DNA of 13,959 bases from Scenedesmus sp. ARA3 (Eukaryota; Chlorophyta; Chlorophyceae; Sphaeropleales; Scenedesmaceae): positions 1 through 13,959 of the forward strand of contig RWJK01001089.1 in the NCBI GenBank assembly GCA_004335835.1. Direction: 5' to 3'. Each line of letters begins with the position of its first letter. Within the stretch, counting starts at the first letter, position 1. The notes under the pieces are model-generated. The model was not told the DNA's origin, searched no databases, and saw nothing but the letters and a program-made list of their open reading frames with translations. Shown here piece after piece: positions 9,305-13,959 of this stretch. The position numbers and the translations under genes are program-made.

Positions 9305-9711
9305 TGTCCGTCCTATGCACTGAATGTGTTTTAGGGAACAACTGAAATAAAAGGTGGCTAGCAGAGCTACAGAAACCAATGGCTGTTGGATGCGTGATGC
9401 AGATCACAGGAAGAGCAGCAGCAGTGGAGCAGTTGGGTGTGTCGGTATGGTTGCTCAGCAGGGTGTTCCAGCAAAGTGTGAGCTTGGCAAAGTGACAAGA
9501 AAAGTGTGTTGAAGTTTTTGTGGGCTGGCTGGAGACTACAGCCGAACGGAGGAGATACTTCCTGCACTAGAACCCTTTGAACGAAATAACAACTGTGAAG
9601 AACCACCAACCTCTCAGAGGGTTCCGTAACAGGCGCTTCTCCAGGATCCTCTTTCGCTGTTATCGCAACAACCGGATTGCTGGCTGCTTGCAAACGCTGC
9701 TCGCCACAACA
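9305..9711. promoter_or_regulatory. Divergent promoter region between ICMT and the exonuclease
   Basis: About 407 bp separate the proposed ATG of ICMT on the minus strand from that of the exonuclease gene on the plus strand, so both promoters and 5' UTRs must share it unless further 5' exons exist. I see no clear TATA box or paired motif. The call rests only on gene orientation. Confidence 0.5.
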
Positions 9712-11492
9712 ATGGCACAAAACGCAGCCATGTATCAGGTCGGGCCAGCAGCTTACTACAGCATCGATGTGGAGTGCGTAGCGACTGGAACAGACCACCA
9801 TAGCAGAGCTGTCGGGCAGATAGCGCTGGTGGACCAGTATGAGCAGGTCGGTGTGCAGGCAGCAGAAGCAGCAGCAACAGCAGCAGCTTGTCTGGCAGTG
9901 CATGCATGCAGCACCAGAAGCTATAAACAGTGCTTTTTACGGTAGTAGATAAGATATTGGCTGCATGCCTGCTGTGTCTCGCATGCATAGATACTGTGCA
10001 GCCTGGCTGGCAGGCCTGGCTGCCAGGCCACTGCATCCAGCTGAAACACTTGATGTACAAGCACAGCATGCTGTCCCTATATTCAACTCTCATGTGTTTA
10101 TAACATATGGTGTTGTTGCTGTTACAATATGCAGCTCAATGTCAGGCACCTTGGCTAGCACCTGTGCTGATGCTGCAATCACCCATCGTCCGCCGTTGTT
10201 GCTTCTCACCTCACCCACAGTCAAACTCAGCACTGTTACAAAACTGTTACTTTTATGTTTAAACCTGCGCAGGTCATCCTAGACATCGTGGTCAAACCAG
10301 ACAAGCCAGTCGTCTCCTACCTCACAGCACTCACAGGGCTCACGCAAGACATCATAGAGTCAAAAGGCGTGGCACTGGCAAATGCCGTGCAGCAGCTGCG
10401 CTCCTGCCTGCCAGCAGATGCTGTGCTGGTGGGCCAGAACATCCTGCAGGATGTGCAGTGGCTGGGGCTGAAGGAGGGCACAGACTTCAAGTCATGCCTG
10501 GACCTAGCAGGTGAGCTGGATGGGATTGACGGCTTGCAGGAAGCGCAGTAATGGTTGCAGGAAGCGAAGCAGCTTGCAGGGTGTACAACACGGCGTGCAG
10601 GGAGTGCAACACAGCTTGCAGGAGGCGCAGTGCAGCTTGCAGGTTGCGCAGCAGCTTCCGGGTTACAAAACACGGCTTGCAGGGAATGCGACACAGCTTG
10701 CAGGAAGCGCAGTCCAGCTTGCAGGTTGCGCAACAGCTTGCAGGATGCTCAACACGGCTTGCAGGAAGTGCAGCACAGCTTGCAGGAAGTGCAGCACAGC
10801 TTGCAGGAAGCGCAATGCGGCTTGCAGGATGTGCAACAGCTTGCAGGATGCACATGATCATTAATAACCAGCCGTCACTGTGTATCGTCCTGAGGCAGTT
10901 GGTTGACCATGTGCCTGCTCCTCTTGTTTCGACCTTGCAGGACTGTACCGCGTGTGGAACCTGCGGTCCAGCAGCTACAGCGTGTTCAATCAAGATCATC
11001 TTGTCAAATTGCTGCTCTGAGACGGTTGCTGTGCCATGCTGTGCTTGTCTACTTGCTTTGCAGGGCTGTACCGCGTGTGGAACAGCAGCTACAGTGAGTT
11101 CAGTCATCACACAGCGTGCTCTGCTCTGAGACGGTTGCTGTGACATGCTCTGCTTGTCCCTGTCCGTCTGCTGCCTTGCAGGACTGTACCGCGTGTGGAA
11201 CCCGCGCTACAGCAGCTACAGCGTGTTCAGCCAAGACCACCTGGTCAAAGCGCTGCTGGGATGGGACCTGGAGAACTCGCAGCACAACGCTGCTCTAGAT
11301 GCCTTGAAAAGCATCAAGCTGTTCAACTTATACCAGCAGCTGCAGCGCGACGAGCAGGCCTGGCAGCAGGCGCAGGAGCGCATGCTAAATGCGCCACCCA
11401 CGCTGTCGTTTGCACGCACCAACCCGAGCTATGAGGGCGTGTGCATGGGCAACAGGAAGACCTGCACGTGCGGGGCTGCCTTTTTCAGCTAG
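9712..11492 (+). CDS. DEDDh 3'-5' exonuclease, RNase H-like fold (REX/ISG20-like)
   Basis: Exons 9712-9846, 10273-10510 and 11182-11492 join at GT-AG sites (phase 0, then phase 1) to 227 aa. The family removes nucleotides from 3' ends using two metal ions held by D, E, D, D and H. Exo I is SIDVECVATG (D19, E21). Exo II is VGQNILQDVQWL (D105). Exo III is HNAALDALKS (H159, D164), the HxxxxD spacing of DEDDh enzymes. Between them are VVSYLTALTGLTQDIIE and LYRVWNPRYSSYSVFSQDHL. The C-terminus GVCMGNRKTCTCGAAFFS is Cys-rich and, as I recall it, conserved in plant and algal relatives. The ATG at 9712 sits in CAACAATGGCA, a strong algal start context, although the frame is open upstream to 9577. The substrate (RNA, rRNA or DNA) cannot be told from sequence. 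No targeting signal is obvious. Intron 2 carries a minisatellite and two decoy copies of the exon 3 start. Confidence 0.9.
10531..10856. repeat. Minisatellite of about 21 bp built from CTTGCAGG units
   Basis: Fifteen or so units based on CAGCTTGCAGGAAGTGCAGCA, with variants (GAAGCGCAG, GTTGCGCAG, GATGCTCAA) and some higher-order order, fill the first half of intron 2 of the exonuclease gene. The array begins 20 bp after the donor at 10511. Frames stay open through it on both strands because unit lengths are mostly multiples of three, but the translations are simple repeats (ACRKRS, SLQ) with no sign of coding. Confidence 0.9.
10941..11020 (+). pseudogene. Decoy copy 1 of the exonuclease exon 3 start
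   Basis: After CCTTGCAG at 10933-10940 the sequence encodes LYRVWNLRSSSYSVFNQDHL and then VKLLL before TGA at 11018-11020 in the phase required by exon 2. It closely matches the first 25 codons of the true exon at 11182. Splicing here instead of 11182 would remove the Exo III histidine and aspartate and truncate the protein. Confidence 0.82.
11064..11130 (+). pseudogene. Decoy copy 2 of the exonuclease exon 3 start
   Basis: After GCTTTGCAG the sequence begins GGCTGTACCGCGTGTGGAAC and then AGCAGCTACAG, matching the true exon with an internal deletion. It then diverges into GCTCTGCTCTGAGACGGTTG, a linker also found after decoy copy 1. The acceptors of decoy 1, decoy 2 and the true exon are 123 and 118 bp apart, so the duplicated block is about 120 bp and includes intron sequence. 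Confidence 0.8.
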
Positions 11493-13190
11493 AGGTTGAG
11501 TTGTTTGAGTAGTTTGTGAATAGGTTGTGTGTTGGAATTGTGTTGTTGGTGGAGTTTCAGTGTCCGAACAGGCAGGATTCAGATGTGGTGCAGTGTTGTG
11601 AATGCTGCTGCTGATGCTGCAGCGGCTGAGTTGCGTCTTGCTGCAAATTGCTGCTGTGTGGTGTGGTGTTGGGTCCAGCTTAGCCCTGATTTCATTGCGA
11701 CATGCAGCAGAAGGTGCACGTGCAGCTTCAAATAGGTTTTGCGGGCTGCTTTGCAGATGGAGGTGCATGCCATTTGGGCTGTTGACAGCAACAAGGCAGA
11801 GCCCGCTTTTGCTCTCTTGGTGTCTTGTGATGTGATGAATGGTGTGTTGTTTGGTTTTTGTGGTTGATTGGTGGTTAGAGTGGGCTGGTAAGACGAGGCA
11901 GATCACAAGTATAGCTGTCATCTGGCGATCACACCAACTGCTGTAGGTGTTTGGGCTGTGTAGATCACTCAGCGGCATGCTGCGCAGCAGGTGCTCAAAT
12001 GATGCTTTCTAGCGGTGCTGTGTGTAGCATTTGCTTTGATCAGCATGTGCTTCGACACTGACACAGACGTTTCAGGAGGCACGCTGCATGCCACTGTGGT
12101 TCCAGCCACTTGCTGGCTGAGCTGTGTGCGAGGTTTGGACGAGATGCTGGGAGATGCTGCACAGTCAAAGTTAGTTGCTAGTTGTTAGGGACTAATGCTG
12201 TCAATACTGTTGCTGCCGGCTGCAATCATTGCATGCATGATGCACACACTCTCTGCATTGGCGGCCATGCGACCACTGCGCTGCCAAGCAGTTTATGTCG
12301 TGTGTCGCGGTGTTTAATATAGTTAGGTTGATGTGTCGCTCTACTGCGCACCTGGGAAGCACGACAACGTCGCATGCACGGATCTGCTTTGTGTTGTTGC
12401 TCAGTAGTACTGAGGCCAGTGCAGCCCACGTGCTGCTGAGTTGCCCGTGAGTTGAAGACTTGCAGCCCCATCGCGGCAAGGTCGTTGTAAGCACATAGTG
12501 CGTTCTTGCAAGTTTCGTGGCTTGTTGCTGACCATCTTGTTACGCCTTCAAAAGGCATGTTACAGTAGCTTGTTATGACACCAGGAGATATCTGCATCGC
12601 ATGTTGCATATGGCGCCACCACAATCCATCAGTGCACACCTTTGGCACAGGACTAGTAGTTATGTCAGGTGGCAGCTTTACGCAGCTGGTGTGTGGACAG
12701 CGCAGTGTTTGCTGTGCATTGTGTACAGCAATGTGCGCAAAGCTCAGATACATTGCTGGCAGCAGTGCAAACAATGCTGTTGGTTCAGCGAAGGTTGAGC
12801 ATGGTGTTTACCAGAGCAGCATGAGCACACTGATGCTGCAGCAACAGCAGCTGCTGCATGCAGAATGCATGCACCTTTGCACAGGCCTATATGGGAAGAC
12901 TGCTTGAGTAAGCTCAGCAGTATCTTCGAAATGGTAACAAAAAATGGTAACAAGAGTGATCACAATGTGCAGGCCTTGCGGCATGCCTGTTACTATGACC
13001 AGTACAGGGCCGCCCTGTGGCAATGATTGCCAATCCACGTCAAAGCAATTTGCAACCCAGCCACCACACAAGCTGCAGTAAAGTTTACTGCAGGTTTGAT
13101 TTCTTGGATACAGCTGTGCGGCGTATACGTGCAGGGTTCAATCCGCTGGCACCTCCTAGCCCTGACCCGCCATTTGCTGCTGCTGAGCCC

Positions 13191-13240
<50 letters not shown>

Positions 13241-13245
13241 ACAGC
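11493..13245. other. Convergent intergenic region and 3' UTRs, no supported gene
   Basis: About 1.75 kb lies between the stop of the plus-strand exonuclease gene and the stop of the minus-strand FKBP gene. Open frames of up to about 180 aa exist on the minus strand near 12226-12774, but they have no family motif and look random. A TGTAA at 12486-12490 (plus) and a TTACA at 12557-12561 (TGTAA on minus) are possible polyadenylation signals, though both are far from the stops. Confidence 0.55.
13192..13240. repeat. CTG/CAG microsatellite just after the FKBP stop codon
   Basis: About 16 GCT units on the plus strand. On the minus strand this is a CAG run that begins five bases past the TGA at 13248-13246, so it is in the proximal 3' UTR of the FKBP gene. 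An imperfect CAG/CGG-rich stretch at about 13330-13374 lies in the preceding intron, just upstream of the last acceptor. Confidence 0.85.
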
Positions 13246-13903
13246 TCAGCGTGGCGCCTTGCGCACTGTAAGCAGCTTGATGTCAAACAGCAGCGTGCGA
13301 TTGAAGTCCTGTGGGCAACAAGCCAAACAGAGCAGCAGCAGCGGTAGCAGCAGCAGCGGCAGCAGCAGCAGCAGAGTGAGCGGGCAAGCAGTTCAGGAGC
13401 AGACAAACCAGCTATTTCTTGCTAGGAAAGTAACGCGGCAGTCCCGTTTGCGAAAGGATGTTGACATCCATACTTGGTGAGCTTGGTAATAACCTGTCAG
13501 CGCACGGCGCCAAGAACTGATAGAAGCTCATTTCCTTGCGTTTACAGCACCAACGGCACTAAAACCAACTCACTAGAGCTGTGTACCAGCTCACCTGCAG
13601 CGTGGGGTTGTCCAGCATGAAGTCCAGCTCAGCCTGGTCCAACACTATACCAGCAGTTCTGCAACTTTTGACATGAAGGTCTTGAAAGTACGATCATGCC
13701 GCTCACCTGCAGTGTGGGGTTGTCCAGTACAAAGTCCAGTGCGATGTGATGTGTATGCAGAAGCCATCACTGCGTATGACATGCAAACCAGACAAGACAA
13801 CTAAACAAAGGACTGATACTTGTTGCTCACCTGCAGCGTGGGGTTGTCCAGCACAAAGTCCAGTGCACGCTGCCCACCCAGCTCCACAGGCTGCGGGCCA
13901 TAC
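13246..13903 (-). CDS. FKBP-type peptidyl-prolyl isomerase, plant FKBP17-like (C-terminal exons only)
   Basis: Two exons are visible, 13903-13831 and 13308-13246, joined at CTGCAG|GTGAGC and CCCACAG|GAC in phase 0. They give YGPQPVELGGQRALDFVLDN then PTLQDFNRTLLFDIKLLTVR, ending KAPR and TGA. FKBP domains end in a strand of the type TLLFDIELL. The combination of GP-P, a GGQRALDFVL segment and TLLFDIKLL matches my memory of plant FKBP17 proteins, thylakoid-lumen immunophilins, so a plastid role is likely but inferred. Most of the isomerase domain and the transit peptide lie beyond the right edge. The upstream acceptor follows a CTG run. The intron between the two exons is 522 nt and contains two further copies of the first exon's end. 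Confidence 0.8.
13595..13633 (-). pseudogene. Copy of the FKBP penultimate exon end, frame-preserving
   Basis: After TTGGACCAG the minus strand encodes AELDFMLDNPTLQ and then the donor GTGAGC. It repeats ALDFVLDNPTLQ of the exon at 13903-13831. The segment is 39 nt with phase 0 at both ends, so if used it would add 13 residues without changing frame. Confidence 0.7.
13707..13769 (-). pseudogene. Copy of the FKBP penultimate exon end, stop-bearing
   Basis: The minus strand carries IALDFVLDNPTLQ followed by the donor GTGAGC, a second copy of the penultimate exon end. The nearest acceptor-like AG (ATACGCAG, 13770) would define a 63-nt exon whose first in-phase codon is TGA, so inclusion would end translation. 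The donor-side GGGGTTG motif (plus strand) occurs at 13604, 13716 and 13840, spacings of 112 and 124 bp. Confidence 0.7.
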
Positions 13904-13905
13904 CT

Positions 13906-13906
<1 letters not shown>

Positions 13907-13959
<53 letters not shown>
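13907..13959. repeat. CAG microsatellite running off the window edge
   Basis: A pure CAG tract of more than 17 units reaches the last base. On the minus strand it is a CTG run ending in CTGCAG|G, directly against the proposed acceptor of the FKBP exon that starts at 13903. Its full length is unknown. Confidence 0.9.

Noticed and set aside
10511..11146. Possible repeat protein encoded by the CTTGCAGG array
   Set aside because: The array lies between exons 2 and 3 of a gene with clear phase-matched splice sites. Openness on both strands follows from units of about three-multiple length.
12226..12774. Minus-strand open frame of 182 codons in the convergent intergenic region
   Set aside because: No recognisable motif, no low-complexity pattern typical of the real genes here, and no exon neighbours. 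Possible but unsupported.

Overview
The window looks like nuclear DNA of a chlorophycean green alga, perhaps from the Sphaeropleales/Scenedesmaceae. That is an inference from four things: intron-rich genes with GT-AG introns, CAG/CTG microsatellites in exons, introns and UTRs, proteins rich in poly-Gln, poly-Ala and poly-Ser, and plant-type gene families. There are no bacterial operons, ribosome binding sites, rRNA or tRNA genes, CRISPR arrays or recognisable transposons.

Layout: 1-259 is a 52-bp tandem repeat and 260-1882 shows no supported gene. Gene 1 (minus, 5409 to 1883, four exons) encodes an organelle-type presequence followed by an alpha-helical-repeat protein of the OPR/FASTK-like kind, interrupted by large Gln/Trp/Asp-Glu-rich inserts. 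5410-6660 has no supported gene. Gene 2 (minus, 9304 to 7048, five exons) is isoprenylcysteine carboxyl methyltransferase (ICMT/STE14). Gene 3 (plus, 9712 to 11492, three exons) is a DEDDh-type 3'-5' exonuclease and is divergent from ICMT across about 0.4 kb. 11493-13245 is intergenic and UTR sequence. Gene 4 (minus, 13903 to 13246, last two exons only) is the C-terminal end of an FKBP-type prolyl isomerase of the plant FKBP17 kind, and it runs off the right edge.

The most striking signal is not a gene. All four genes carry tandem, partly decayed copies of one of their own exon ends together with the adjoining splice site or UTR, spaced about 95-220 bp and often near 120 bp. Gene 1 has extra copies of the 3' ends of exons 2 and 3. 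ICMT has an extra copy of the start of its last exon, plus a four-copy array of its terminal coding end and UTR. The exonuclease has two decoy copies of the start of exon 3, preceded by a minisatellite of acceptor-like units. The FKBP gene has two extra copies of its penultimate exon end. Some copies are frame-preserving cassettes and others would bring in a stop. In addition, CTG or TGCC microsatellites lie directly against several 3' splice sites.

The genes show no shared pathway. Each was placed by joining exons at consensus GT-AG sites with matching phases and by recognising family motifs. No database search was possible.
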